This document shows positions 1 to 6,991 of a DNA stretch of 14,814 bases, piece after piece. How positions within the stretch are numbered: the stretch's first letter is position 1; each line of letters opens with the position of its first letter. The notes beneath the pieces are model-generated. The model searched no databases. It was not told where the DNA came from and was given only the letters and a program-made list of their open reading frames with translations. The position numbers and the translations under genes were made by a program. Source of the DNA: Lachnoclostridium sp. UBA7097 (GTDB lineage: Bacteria > Bacillota > Clostridia > Lachnospirales > Lachnospiraceae); NCBI GenBank assembly GCA_002499945.1, contig DKYP01000116.1, positions 30,224 through 45,037 of the forward strand, given 5' to 3'.

Positions 1-1281
1 ATTATATTAAATATTGGTATGGCAGTTGATGCCAATGTTATTATATTTACACGTATTAAAGAGGAATTAAGGAAAGGCAAGTCAGTACAGTCAGGTATAA
101 AGATTGGTTTTGACAGAGCCCTTTCAGCAATCGTAGATGGCAACGTAACAACACTTATTGCAGCAGCAGTTTTATATATTAAAGGTTCTGGTACTGTAAA
201 AGGCTTTGCAACCACACTTGCACTTGGTATTATACTCTCAATGTTTACATCACTTGTTATTACAAAGCTTATCCTTAATGCAATGTATTCATTAGGTGTA
301 GATGATGTTAAGTATTTTGGTATTGAAAAAGAAAGAAAACAGATTAACTTTATTGCAAATAAAACAAAGTTCTTTACAATTTCTGGTATTATGGTTATTG
401 CATGTGTAGCTATGCTTATAGTTAATAATGCAAGGGATGGCCATATACTTAACTATGGCCTTGACTTTATGGGTGGTACAACATATGATATACCATTTAG
501 TGACAGCCAGAAGATAGATGATTCTTTAAAGAAAGAAATAGAAGATATATTTATGAAGGAAAGCGGTTCAAATGATGTCGTTATTGCCGAAGTTGCAGGT
601 GCTAATGAACTTACAATCAAGACGGTTGAGCTTTCTGAAGAGCAGCGTAAAAACCTCACCTCAGCTATTTCTTCAAAGTATAGTGTTGAAGAGGACAGTA
701 TACAGATACAGAGCATAAGTGCTTCAGTTTCTGATGAAATGAAATCAGATGCTATTATTGCAGTAATTATTGCAGCAATATGTATGCTTATCTATATCTG
801 GTTCAGGTTTAAAGATATTATATTTGCAGGCAGTGCAGTTTTAGCACTTCTGCATGATGTGGTATGTGTGCTTCTTGTATATGCGGCAGCAAGGATTTCT
901 GTAGGAAATACGTTTATTGCATGTATGCTTACAATAGTAGGTTACTCAATTAACGCTACAATCGTAATATTTGACCGTATACGTGAGAACCTTGGTACAC
1001 GTACAAGCAGTGATGCACTTGAAGGAATAGTTAATGAAAGTATTACACAGACCTTGACAAGAAGTATAAATACATCACTCACTACTTTCTTTATGGTATT
1101 TATGCTTGCTATACTTGGCGTAGAATCAGTAAGGGATTTTGCAATACCTCTTCTTGCTGGTATAATATGCGGTGCGTATTCTTCTGTATGTATAACAGGT
1201 ACACTCTGGTATACAATTAAGAAAGCAGCGTCAAAGAAAAAAGCTGGTACAAAGAATACAGCAGAAGTTAAAAAGGCATAA
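1..1281 (+). CDS. secDF: Protein translocase SecDF fusion, C-terminal part (5' truncated by window)
   Basis: The reading frame is open from base 1, so the true start lies outside the window; the first ATG at 19 is internal. The visible first ~100 residues are the end of a SecD half, with the RND-type motif GMAVDANVIIFTRIKEEL followed by hydrophobic segments. A SecF half follows: a membrane segment near residue 120, the DFMGGT motif near 150, a periplasmic-type domain, then five membrane segments including TIVGYSINATIVIFDRIREN and LTRSINTSLTTFF. SecD and SecF join the SecYEG channel and use the proton motive force to help pull exported proteins across the membrane. Both halves lie in one frame, so this is a single-polypeptide SecDF, as in many Firmicutes. 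The lysine-rich tail (KKAASKKKAGTKNTAEVKKA) is cytoplasmic. Motif match is very clear. Confidence 0.95.
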   Translation: MILNIGMAVDANVIIFTRIKEELRKGKSVQSGIKIGFDRALSAIVDGNVTTLIAAAVLYIKGSGTVKGFATTLALGIILSMFTSLVITKLILNAMYSLGVDDVKYFGIEKERKQINFIANKTKFFTISGIMVIACVAMLIVNNARDGHILNYGLDFMGGTTYDIPFSDSQKIDDSLKKEIEDIFMKESGSNDVVIAEVAGANELTIKTVELSEEQRKNLTSAISSKYSVEEDSIQIQSISASVSDEMKSDAIIAVIIAAICMLIYIWFRFKDIIFAGSAVLALLHDVVCVLLVYAAARISVGNTFIACMLTIVGYSINATIVIFDRIRENLGTRTSSDALEGIVNESITQTLTRSINTSLTTFFMVFMLAILGVESVRDFAIPLLAGIICGAYSSVCITGTLWYTIKKAASKKKAGTKNTAEVKKA

Positions 1282-1304
1282 TTTTTTATACAGTAAAAGA
1301 TATA

Positions 1305-1354
1305 GAAGGAGTGTTTTTACTATAGGCGGCTGCCTTAAGTAGGGACACTTCTTT
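1305..1354 (+). terminator. Long hairpin between secDF and feoAB
   Basis: Bases 1305-1314 pair with 1345-1354 (10 bp, two G-U). TACT (1318-1321) pairs with AGTA (1338-1341), and AGGC (1324-1327) with GCCT (1332-1335), closing a GGCT loop; the T3/G3 stretch between can form wobbles. The whole 50-nt segment can therefore fold as one rod. It is followed by T-rich but interrupted sequence (ATTGGTTTTAT), so it may be a secDF terminator or a structured leader of feoAB, which starts about 30 nt later. No convincing feoAB promoter is visible between the hairpin and the gene, which leaves read-through possible. Confidence 0.5.
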
Positions 1355-1385
1355 ATTGGTTTTATACTATAGTGGAGAAAGGGAA

Positions 1386-3728
1386 ATGGAAATGACACTG
1401 AAAGAACTGGAAATTGGCAAGACAGCAGATATATTGTCTGTTGGTGGCAAGGGGGCATTAAGGCAGCACTTCCTTGATATGGGGCTTATACCAGGGGCGG
1501 AAGTTACAATGGTGAAGTTTGCGCCTATGGGCGACCCGCTGGAATTAAAGATACATGGTTATGAGCTGACTCTCCGTGTCGCAGATGCAGAGAAAATTGA
1601 GATAAATAATATAAGGGATAAAGAAGCAGAGAAAAGTATTCCTAAAAAACATAGGACTGTACCGCACCCGGGCCTTGGTGAGGGCGGCAGATACCATATA
1701 AAATCAGAAGAAAACCCCCTTCCTAAAGGGCAGGTTATTACATTTGCACTTGCAGGAAACCAGAACTGTGGAAAGACAACATTATTTAACAGGCTTACCG
1801 GTTCAAACCAGCATGTAGGGAATTTCCCAGGTGTAACTGTTGACAGGAAAAGCGGGGTGATAAAGGGACATACGGATACATTAATTACGGATTTGCCAGG
1901 GATTTATTCTATGTCACCATATAGCAATGAAGAAATTGTAACAAGGGAATTTCTGTTAAAAGACCAGCCACAGGGAATTATAAATATTGTTGATGCTTCA
2001 AATATTGAGAGAAACCTTTATCTTACAATGCAGCTTCTGGAACTGGGACTGCCTATGGTGGTTGCACTTAATATGATGGATGAGGTAAGGGAAAATGGCG
2101 GTTCTATATTAATTAATGAGATGGAAGAAATGCTTGGTGTGCCGGTTATCCCTATATCTGCTGCCAAAAATGAAGGGGTAAATGAGCTGGCAGACCATGC
2201 AATCCATGTTGCAAAGTACCAGGAGTGTCCTGCAAGGATTGATTTCTGCAATGGTGAAGATGAAAGCAGTGCTGTACATAGATGTATACATGGGATTATG
2301 CATTTAGTTGAAGACCATGCAAAAGCGGCAGGAATTTCTGTGAGGTTTGCTGCCAGCAAGCTTGCAGAGGGTGACAAACTTATTTTAGACAGCCTGGATT
2401 TAGGACAGAATGAAAAAGAAATGCTGGAACATATTATATTGCAGATGGAAGAGGAATGCGGGCTTGACAGGGCAGCGGCTATAGCAAATATGAGGTTTAG
2501 TTTTATTAAGCGTATTTGTGATGCTGCGGTGATAAAGCCTAAAGAAAGCAGGGAACATTTAAGAAGCCGTAAGATTGACCAGGTTCTTACTGGTAAATAT
2601 ACAGCAATCCCGATGTTTGTGCTTATTATGGGAATTATATTCTGGCTTACATTTGATGTAATTGGTGTATTTCTTTCAGATATACTGGATATGGGCATTT
2701 CGTGGCTTTCTGGTTTAACAGATAATGCACTGGAAATGGCGCATGTAAATTCTGTATTACATTCACTTGTTATAGATGGGATTTTTAACGGGGTTGGAAG
2801 TGTGCTTGGATTTCTTCCAGTTATTGTGACATTATTCTTCTTCCTGTCAATACTTGAGGACAGCGGGTATATGGCACGTGTAGCGTTTGTGCTGGATAAA
2901 CTTTTAAGGAAGATAGGATTGTCGGGCAGAAGTATAGTTCCTATGCTGATAGGTTTTGGCTGTACTGTGCCAGGTGTTATGGCAAGCAGGACATTATCAT
3001 CAGAAAGGGACAGGAAGATGACAATTCTTCTTACACCATTTATGAGCTGTTCTGCCAAGCTGCCAGTTTATGGATTTTTTACAGCCGCTTTTTTCCCAGG
3101 GCATGGGGCACTTGTAATGATAGGGCTGTATTTCTTTGGAATACTTATGGGAATACTTACAGCACTGGTCCTTAAAAGAACTATATTTAAAGGGGAAGCC
3201 GTACCGTTTGTTATGGAACTTCCAAACTACCGTATGCCAGGTGCTAAAAATGTATGCCAGCTTTTATGGGAAAAGGCAAAGGACTTTTTGCAAAGGGCAT
3301 TTACAGTTATTTTTGTAGCAACTATTGTAATCTGGTTTTTACAGACTTTTGATATAAGGTTAAATGTTGTGGAAGATTCACGTAACAGTATGCTGGCATC
3401 ACTTGCAGGAATTATTACGCCAGTATTTAAACCGCTTGGTTTTGGTGACTGGAGGATTTCCACAGCACTGCTTACAGGCTTTATGGCAAAAGAAAGCATA
3501 GTTTCTATATTATCAGTCCTGATAGGACCGGCAGATGTGCTTTTAAGTACAATTACAACAGCAGGGGCAGCCGCCCTTCTTATATTCTGCCTGTTATATA
3601 CACCATGTGTTGCGGCAGTTGCATCTGTAAAAAGGGAACTGGGCGGCAAATGGGCACTGGCTGTTGTCTTTGGGCAGTGTGTGGTAGCATGGGTTGCATC
3701 ATGGCTTATTTACCAAATGACACCGTAA
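1386..3728 (+). CDS. feoB: Ferrous iron transporter, FeoA-FeoB fusion
   Basis: FeoB imports Fe2+ across the cytoplasmic membrane using a cytosolic G-protein domain. Residues 1-75 form a FeoA-like SH3 domain (TLKELEIGKTADI...LGLIPG-type DMGLIPGAEV), normally a separate small protein. The G domain follows: G1 GNQNCGKT (124-131), switch I VGNFPGVTV (about 144-152), G3 DLPG (169-172), G4 NMMD (229-232) and G5 SAAKNEG (258-264). The C-terminal half holds the two Gate regions, including FGCTVPGVMASR and MSCSAKLPVYGFF around residues 520-565. With 780 residues it has the full length of a FeoA-FeoB fusion. I choose ATG 1386, because GGAG at 1373-1376 lies 9 nt upstream; ATG 1392 is nearly as good, and the TTG at 1356 would add ten residues without a Shine-Dalgarno site. 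No FeoC follows. Its neighbour prmA is convergent and unrelated. Confidence 0.97.
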   Translation: MEMTLKELEIGKTADILSVGGKGALRQHFLDMGLIPGAEVTMVKFAPMGDPLELKIHGYELTLRVADAEKIEINNIRDKEAEKSIPKKHRTVPHPGLGEGGRYHIKSEENPLPKGQVITFALAGNQNCGKTTLFNRLTGSNQHVGNFPGVTVDRKSGVIKGHTDTLITDLPGIYSMSPYSNEEIVTREFLLKDQPQGIINIVDASNIERNLYLTMQLLELGLPMVVALNMMDEVRENGGSILINEMEEMLGVPVIPISAAKNEGVNELADHAIHVAKYQECPARIDFCNGEDESSAVHRCIHGIMHLVEDHAKAAGISVRFAASKLAEGDKLILDSLDLGQNEKEMLEHIILQMEEECGLDRAAAIANMRFSFIKRICDAAVIKPKESREHLRSRKIDQVLTGKYTAIPMFVLIMGIIFWLTFDVIGVFLSDILDMGISWLSGLTDNALEMAHVNSVLHSLVIDGIFNGVGSVLGFLPVIVTLFFFLSILEDSGYMARVAFVLDKLLRKIGLSGRSIVPMLIGFGCTVPGVMASRTLSSERDRKMTILLTPFMSCSAKLPVYGFFTAAFFPGHGALVMIGLYFFGILMGILTALVLKRTIFKGEAVPFVMELPNYRMPGAKNVCQLLWEKAKDFLQRAFTVIFVATIVIWFLQTFDIRLNVVEDSRNSMLASLAGIITPVFKPLGFGDWRISTALLTGFMAKESIVSILSVLIGPADVLLSTITTAGAAALLIFCLLYTPCVAAVASVKRELGGKWALAVVFGQCVVAWVASWLIYQMTP

Positions 3729-3771
3729 AGCCCCTTGCTTCGGCAATGGGGATATAAGGTGTCATTGTTTT
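3716..3771 (+). terminator. Nested hairpin shared by convergent feoAB and prmA
   Basis: AATGACACC (3716-3724) is the exact complement of GGTGTCATT (3758-3766), which is followed by GTTTTA. Inside the loop sits a second hairpin, CCCC-TTGC, tetraloop TTCG, GCAA-T-GGGG (3731-3751). The outer left arm runs into the last codons of feoAB, and the outer right arm contains the prmA stop codon (minus strand, 3762-3764). The T-run is on the feoAB side, so termination should be better for plus-strand transcripts. Confidence 0.75.
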
Positions 3772-4796
3772 AACGCTATAAATGATACCCATTCACCAAG
3801 GGTATTTTTACCTAAAATTTTGAAATTATTATTTAACAGTGCTTCTTCTACTACGCCAGCTTTCTCTGCAAGTATGCCAGAAGATATAAAAAGCCCGTTA
3901 TCTTTAATATACCTGCCAATATGGCTGGCAAGAAGCACAATTACATCTGCAAGTATATTTGCAACTGCAATATCAAAAAGTCCTTCATGGTTTTTAGTTA
4001 TAATATCTGTATCTTCAAGTATATTTGCTTTAAATGCCTTTATCCTGCCAGGGTCTATATTATTAATCCTGGCATTTTCCAGGGTTGATTCAACTGCCGA
4101 AGGGTCAATATCCAGGCAGAAAGCAGACTTTGCACCGCATAACAATGCACTTATTGCAAGAATCCCGCTTCCACAGCCAGCATCAAGGATATCTGATTCA
4201 GGGGTTATATAATTTTTAAGTGAAAGCAGGCAGAGTTTTGTTGTTTCGTGTGTACCTGTACCAAAAGCAGAACCGGGGTCTATTTCAAGAATAATATCAT
4301 CCTGGCGTGCATCTGCAGGTACTTCCTCCCATGTAGGCTTAATTATAATATTATCTGCAATACGGAAAGGTTTAAAATTTTCCTTCCATTTATCTTTCCA
4401 GTCCGCATCATCTTCCACGGAATAATTAATTTCAGGAACTGGCACAGGGATAAATTCCTGCATTGCAGTAATGCGTGACTTAATTCTTCCTATAAGTTCA
4501 TCAGGATGGACAATATCTTTTGTATCATGGATATCTTCATCACGCAGTGAAGAACCTGTACTGAAAAACGTGCTGTCATTATTGCCGGGTGCTTCTGTAT
4601 AAAATGTAAGTATAGAAGAACCATCATTAAAACCTAAATCAGCAGGAATATCTGTGTACATCTGCTTTTCTTCCTTTTCAGACAGTGGCACATGGTCTGT
4701 AATTTCATAACCATTAATTCCTGATTCACAAAGAATGTCACCAATTATGCCAGCATATTGTGTAGTAGTGTGTATCTGGTATTTTATCCATTTCAT
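3762..4796 (-). CDS. prmA: Ribosomal protein L11 methyltransferase
   Basis: PrmA transfers methyl groups from S-adenosylmethionine to the N-terminus and lysines of ribosomal protein L11 in the cytoplasm. The 344-residue product has the family layout: an N-terminal L11-recognition domain (about 1-120), the linker motif DADWKDKWKENFKP (130-143), the hallmark loop DPGSAFGTGTHETT (173-186), SAM motif I DAGCGSG (205-211), the acidic DIDPSAV strand end (229-235) and the catalytic-site NILAD segment (280-284). It is longer than the ~300-residue enterobacterial form because of extra residues in the N-terminal domain, as is common in Clostridia. I choose the start at 4796, since AAGGAG lies 8-9 nt upstream on the minus strand; the frame is open further up to 4886 but has no ribosome binding site there. 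Monocistronic, convergent with feoAB. Confidence 0.95.
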   Translation of the reverse strand: MKWIKYQIHTTTQYAGIIGDILCESGINGYEITDHVPLSEKEEKQMYTDIPADLGFNDGSSILTFYTEAPGNNDSTFFSTGSSLRDEDIHDTKDIVHPDELIGRIKSRITAMQEFIPVPVPEINYSVEDDADWKDKWKENFKPFRIADNIIIKPTWEEVPADARQDDIILEIDPGSAFGTGTHETTKLCLLSLKNYITPESDILDAGCGSGILAISALLCGAKSAFCLDIDPSAVESTLENARINNIDPGRIKAFKANILEDTDIITKNHEGLFDIAVANILADVIVLLASHIGRYIKDNGLFISSGILAEKAGVVEEALLNNNFKILGKNTLGEWVSFIALKQ

Positions 4797-4847
4797 TATA
4801 AATTCTCCTTGCTTTCTGTTTTTAATTACATATATTATATAAGATAA

Positions 4848-4875
4848 ATTGTAACAAATTTTTATAAGAAAGCAA
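4848..4875 (-). promoter_or_regulatory. Candidate prmA promoter
   Basis: Read on the minus strand: TTGCTT (4875-4870), 16 nt, TACAAT (4853-4848), preceded by TGT as in an extended -10. The -35 box overlaps one arm of the inverted repeat GCAAAAACA (4872-4880) / TGTTTTTGC (4904-4912), so a factor bound to that repeat could affect prmA. Confidence 0.45.
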
Positions 4876-4912
4876 AAACATGCCAAAAAATCTAATAGAG
4901 AGGTGTTTTTGC

Positions 4913-5051
4913 ATGGCTAATTATAACAGGCTATTATTAAAATTAGAAGAGGATTTAGCAGATTTTTCAAAAAAATTTTAAAAGAGCGGTGTTGCAAAAG
5001 CAAGAATTACTAGAAGAAGCAGTACAATCGGTTGTTGTATTATGTCGGTAA
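4913..5051 (+). pseudogene. Frameshifted mini-ORF upstream of the AbiF-like gene, unknown family
   Basis: A 22-codon ORF starts at ATG 4913 behind AGAGAGG and reads MANYNRLLLKLEEDLADFSK-KF, stopping at 4979-4981 inside an A/T homopolymer (seven A then four T). Skipping one base there continues in the next frame as KRAVLQKQELLEEAVQSVVV-LCR, stopping at 5049-5051. Both halves look like one helical, charged small protein of about 45 residues. I do not recognise a family. It could be a small gene broken by a homopolymer slip, a sequencing slip, or coincidence. The gap 4797-5108 holds this, the two promoters and the inverted repeat, and nothing else I can see. Confidence 0.3.
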
Positions 5052-5063
5052 TTGGCGTATAAT
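5035..5063 (+). promoter_or_regulatory. Candidate promoter of the AbiF-like gene
   Basis: TTGTAT (5035-5040), 17-nt spacer, perfect TATAAT (5058-5063), 45 nt upstream of the start codon. The -35 box is weaker than that of the RNA gene behind the CDS. The promoter overlaps the end of the frameshifted mini-ORF. Confidence 0.5.
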
Positions 5064-5108
5064 AATTTAAAAAGCAGATGTAAAATTTATATAAAGTGGG
5101 GATAATAG

Positions 5109-6113
5109 ATGGAGGAACAAAATGAAAAACTGAAATTAACTGTAGAAGAACAGATTCAGGATATGGTGGACAAAAATATACAATTTGAATTGTATTCAAA
5201 AGAAGATGCAAAAAAGTTTTTAAAATACAATAATTACTATTTTAAATTAAAATCTTATGCAAGAAATTATAATATAAACCCAAGGACAAAAAAATATTAC
5301 AATTTAGATTTTGCATATCTTGTAGAATTATCAAAACTTGATATGTATATTAGAAAAATTATTTTAGAGTTGTCTTTAGATGTTGAACATTATTTAAAAG
5401 TACGGTTAATGAATGATTTAAGTGATAATCCGGAAGAGGATGGGTATAATATAGTAAGACTATTTCTCCAGTATCATTCAAATGCAGGGGCGGATATACA
5501 GAGTAAAGCAAATAAATATTCATTCTGTTCAGATTTGGCAGAAAAGCATTTGAATGAGTATAAAGAACCAAAAAAACTATCTGTATGGAATATCGTTGAA
5601 CTGTTTTCTTTTGGAAATTTTATGGAATTGTACGGATTATATTACCAGACTTATCCATCATTCAACTACTACACTTATTTAAGGTCTATAAAGTTTATAA
5701 GAAATGCAGCTGCACATAATAATTGTATTCTTAGCACACTAAGGAAACCACCTAATAGCCTTAAAAAGTTTAGTAAAACAAAAAAATTGGCAAATATACT
5801 TGGAAAGATACCTGAATTCCAGAAATTGGATAATAGGGATGCCATGATGAGAAATCCGGTTATTCATGACTTTGTAACATTACTTTTTGTGTATAATGAT
5901 ATTATGAAGGTATCAGAAACAAAATATAACAGAAATAAAAAAATGGAAGAAATTTGTCATCTGTTTTGTGATGAAGATGGAAGGATAAAGAAGAATAAAT
6001 CTTATTTTCAAAAAAATCCTTATATAAAAGAAGCATATTCGTTTATTTGCAGTATAATAAAATATATAGATAAAAAGAATAATAATCCTAAGCACATAAA
6101 TTTTTTGCAATAG
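5109..6113 (+). CDS. Abi_2 / AbiF-family HEPN protein (putative RNA-cleaving abortive-infection toxin)
   Basis: The 334-residue product matches the Abi_2 family (AbiD/AbiF) of abortive-infection proteins. Visible family marks are the N-terminal YSKEDAKKFLKYNNYYFKLKSY (29-50, the 'NYYRL' type region), the helix LSLDVEHYLKVRLMNDLS (88-105), KLSVWNIVELFSFGNFMELY (156-175) and the HEPN RNase motif R198-NAAA-H203 followed by NN. HEPN proteins of this type are thought to cleave RNA; the host RNA target is unknown. The start at 5109 is supported by GGGG at 5098-5101, 7 nt upstream; the GGAGG at 5111-5115 is inside the gene, and the ATG it would serve is out of frame. The gene is far more AT-rich than its neighbours, a sign of horizontal transfer. 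A promoter-driven small RNA starts right behind the stop codon. AbiF proteins are known to pair with a conserved non-coding RNA acting as antitoxin, so toxin is the best reading, but activity is inferred. Confidence 0.88.
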   Translation: MEEQNEKLKLTVEEQIQDMVDKNIQFELYSKEDAKKFLKYNNYYFKLKSYARNYNINPRTKKYYNLDFAYLVELSKLDMYIRKIILELSLDVEHYLKVRLMNDLSDNPEEDGYNIVRLFLQYHSNAGADIQSKANKYSFCSDLAEKHLNEYKEPKKLSVWNIVELFSFGNFMELYGLYYQTYPSFNYYTYLRSIKFIRNAAAHNNCILSTLRKPPNSLKKFSKTKKLANILGKIPEFQKLDNRDAMMRNPVIHDFVTLLFVYNDIMKVSETKYNRNKKMEEICHLFCDEDGRIKKNKSYFQKNPYIKEAYSFICSIIKYIDKKNNNPKHINFLQ

Positions 6114-6117
6114 GTGC

Positions 6118-6146
6118 TTGACAAAAGTATTAGAAAAGAGTAGAAT
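6118..6146 (+). promoter_or_regulatory. Strong promoter of the AbiF-associated RNA
   Basis: Consensus -35 TTGACA (6118-6123), an ideal 17-nt spacer, and -10 TAGAAT (6141-6146). It begins four bases after the stop codon of the AbiF-like gene. It is much closer to consensus than the promoter of that gene, so the RNA should be made independently and probably in excess. The likely transcription start is the A at 6154. Confidence 0.75.
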
Positions 6147-6153
6147 GTCATTT

Positions 6154-6271
6154 ATTGAACAAAAACTGTTAGAGGTTTTTACTAGGGCGGTGCGTGCATT
6201 AAACTAGATTTGAGCTTATTGAATAAAAAGGTTCACTAGAGAATATTATATTTTTTCTAGTGAGCCTTTTT
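6154..6271 (+). ncRNA. Putative AbiF-associated non-coding RNA (candidate RNA antitoxin)
   Basis: About 118 nt between a consensus promoter and a strong terminator, with no ORF of useful length. Visible structure: hairpin AAAAAC (6161-6166) / GTTTTT (6175-6180) with an 8-nt loop; a G-rich core 6185-6197 that is unlike the AT-rich surroundings; three copies of ACTAG (6181, 6203, 6235); and the terminator. TTATTGAACAAAAA (6152-6165) recurs with one change at 6216-6229, so GTTTTT could pair with either A-tract. AbiF genes are reported to be stably linked to a conserved structured RNA; identity with that class needs a covariance-model search that I cannot run. The alternative is an unrelated small RNA. 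Confidence 0.65.
6225..6271 (+). terminator. Intrinsic terminator of the small RNA
   Basis: A continuous 16-bp stem: 6225-6240 (A5-GGTTCACTAGA) against 6256-6271 (TCTAGTGAGCC-T5), with one G-U pair and a 15-nt AT loop, ending in a T-tract. The A-tract and T-tract make it potentially bidirectional. Confidence 0.85.
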
Positions 6272-6361
6272 ATTTCCTTGATAATGGCGTTGGATAATTT
6301 CGTAAATGAAAATCTGCAGGAATGATAAACTTAATTTTTTAATGAATAAATGGTGGATATT

Positions 6362-6922
6362 ATGAAAACTGTAATTAACTATATGCAGAATAGTGGCAAT
6401 TATTTTAGTATTGTGTTTTATTCCTGTTTATATTGCTTCATAAATAACGGGGACAGTGTTTGAAAACTGGGGTTCTACAAGTATAGAACATCTTAATCAG
6501 GAATATTTCTGGTGGCTGTCATGTATTTTCATGCATTTTAATTTTGTACAGATTTTCTTTAATTTTATTGCACTATTAGCTGTTGGTTCTTTAACCAGCC
6601 CGTTTATAGGACAATGTAAAGCCCTTTTTTTGTTCCTTCTGTGCGGGTATTAGCGGAAGTAGCATGTTCTTTTATAATAAGCTATTCAGAACCTGTTTAT
6701 GGAGGCGGTTCATCAGGAGGGATATTTGCATTAATAGCCGTTTTTATGGTATGTTATTTAAAGTTTCAACAGAGTTTTGCACTTAAATGGTACAGGCTGG
6801 ATATTATAATTGTAATAGCATTTTTTATTTTTGCGAATAATAATATGGGGTCATTCCTGACACATGTTTTTGGTTTTTTTGCTGGGATAATAGTAAGCTT
6901 TATAACGGTACTGGCTGGATAG
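6362..6922 (+). pseudogene. Rhomboid-family intramembrane serine protease, degraded
   Basis: Rhomboids cleave membrane proteins inside the bilayer. Start ATG 6362 has GGTGG upstream, but the gene is broken. The first frame (MKTVINYM...) must shift near 6386-6396 to reach the hydrophobic IVAIILVLCFIPVYIAS. That frame hits TAA at 6441-6443, then continues open through WWLSCIFMHFNFVQIFFNFIALLAVG, and another shift near 6645-6650 is needed to reach the rest. Rhomboid marks remain: the HxxxxxxxxN helix HFNFVQIFFN (the second histidine of the usual HxxxxHxxxN is Q), the catalytic GxSG in GGGSSGGIFAL (Ser codon 6713-6715), and the catalytic-type His in THVFGFFAG. Repaired length would be about 187 residues. 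Two shifts plus a stop make sequencing error an unlikely sole cause. No clear promoter is seen in 6272-6361. Confidence 0.8.
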
Positions 6923-6956
6923 ATAATAAGTGGCAAAAAGCCTGAAATATAAGTTC

Positions 6957-6985
6957 TTGACAAACCACCACACAAATATTAAAAT
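6957..6985 (+). promoter_or_regulatory. Promoter of the T-box leader / metG
   Basis: Perfect -35 TTGACA (6957-6962), 17-nt spacer, -10 TAAAAT (6980-6985). It lies 35 nt behind the rhomboid pseudogene and upstream of the whole T-box structure; the predicted transcription start is near 6992. Confidence 0.7.
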
Positions 6986-6991
6986 ATAAAA

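Noticed and set aside
1356..1385. TTG start of feoAB at 1356
   Set aside because: No Shine-Dalgarno site precedes it, it falls at the foot of the hairpin, and the FeoA domain begins only after the ATGs at 1386/1392.
2018..3058. A 346-codon minus-strand open frame opposite feoAB
   Set aside because: Lies entirely antisense to clearly conserved FeoB motifs, has Ser/Ile-rich composition typical of a shadow frame, no ribosome binding site and no recognisable domain.
4797..4886. N-terminal extension of prmA by 30 residues to 4886
   Set aside because: The extension has no ribosome binding site and spans the likely promoter, while AAGGAG stands at proper distance before the Met at 4796.
6152..6271. 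Possible minimal CRISPR array (two copies of a 14-mer, 64 nt apart)
   Set aside because: Only two short copies, one merged with a terminator stem, and no cas genes; a structured small RNA explains it better.
6456..6922. Two separate small membrane protein genes (6456-6653 and 6641-6922)
   Set aside because: Joined in order they reproduce one rhomboid fold, with the HxxxxxxxxN helix, GxSG and His in the right sequence, so they are pieces of one broken gene.
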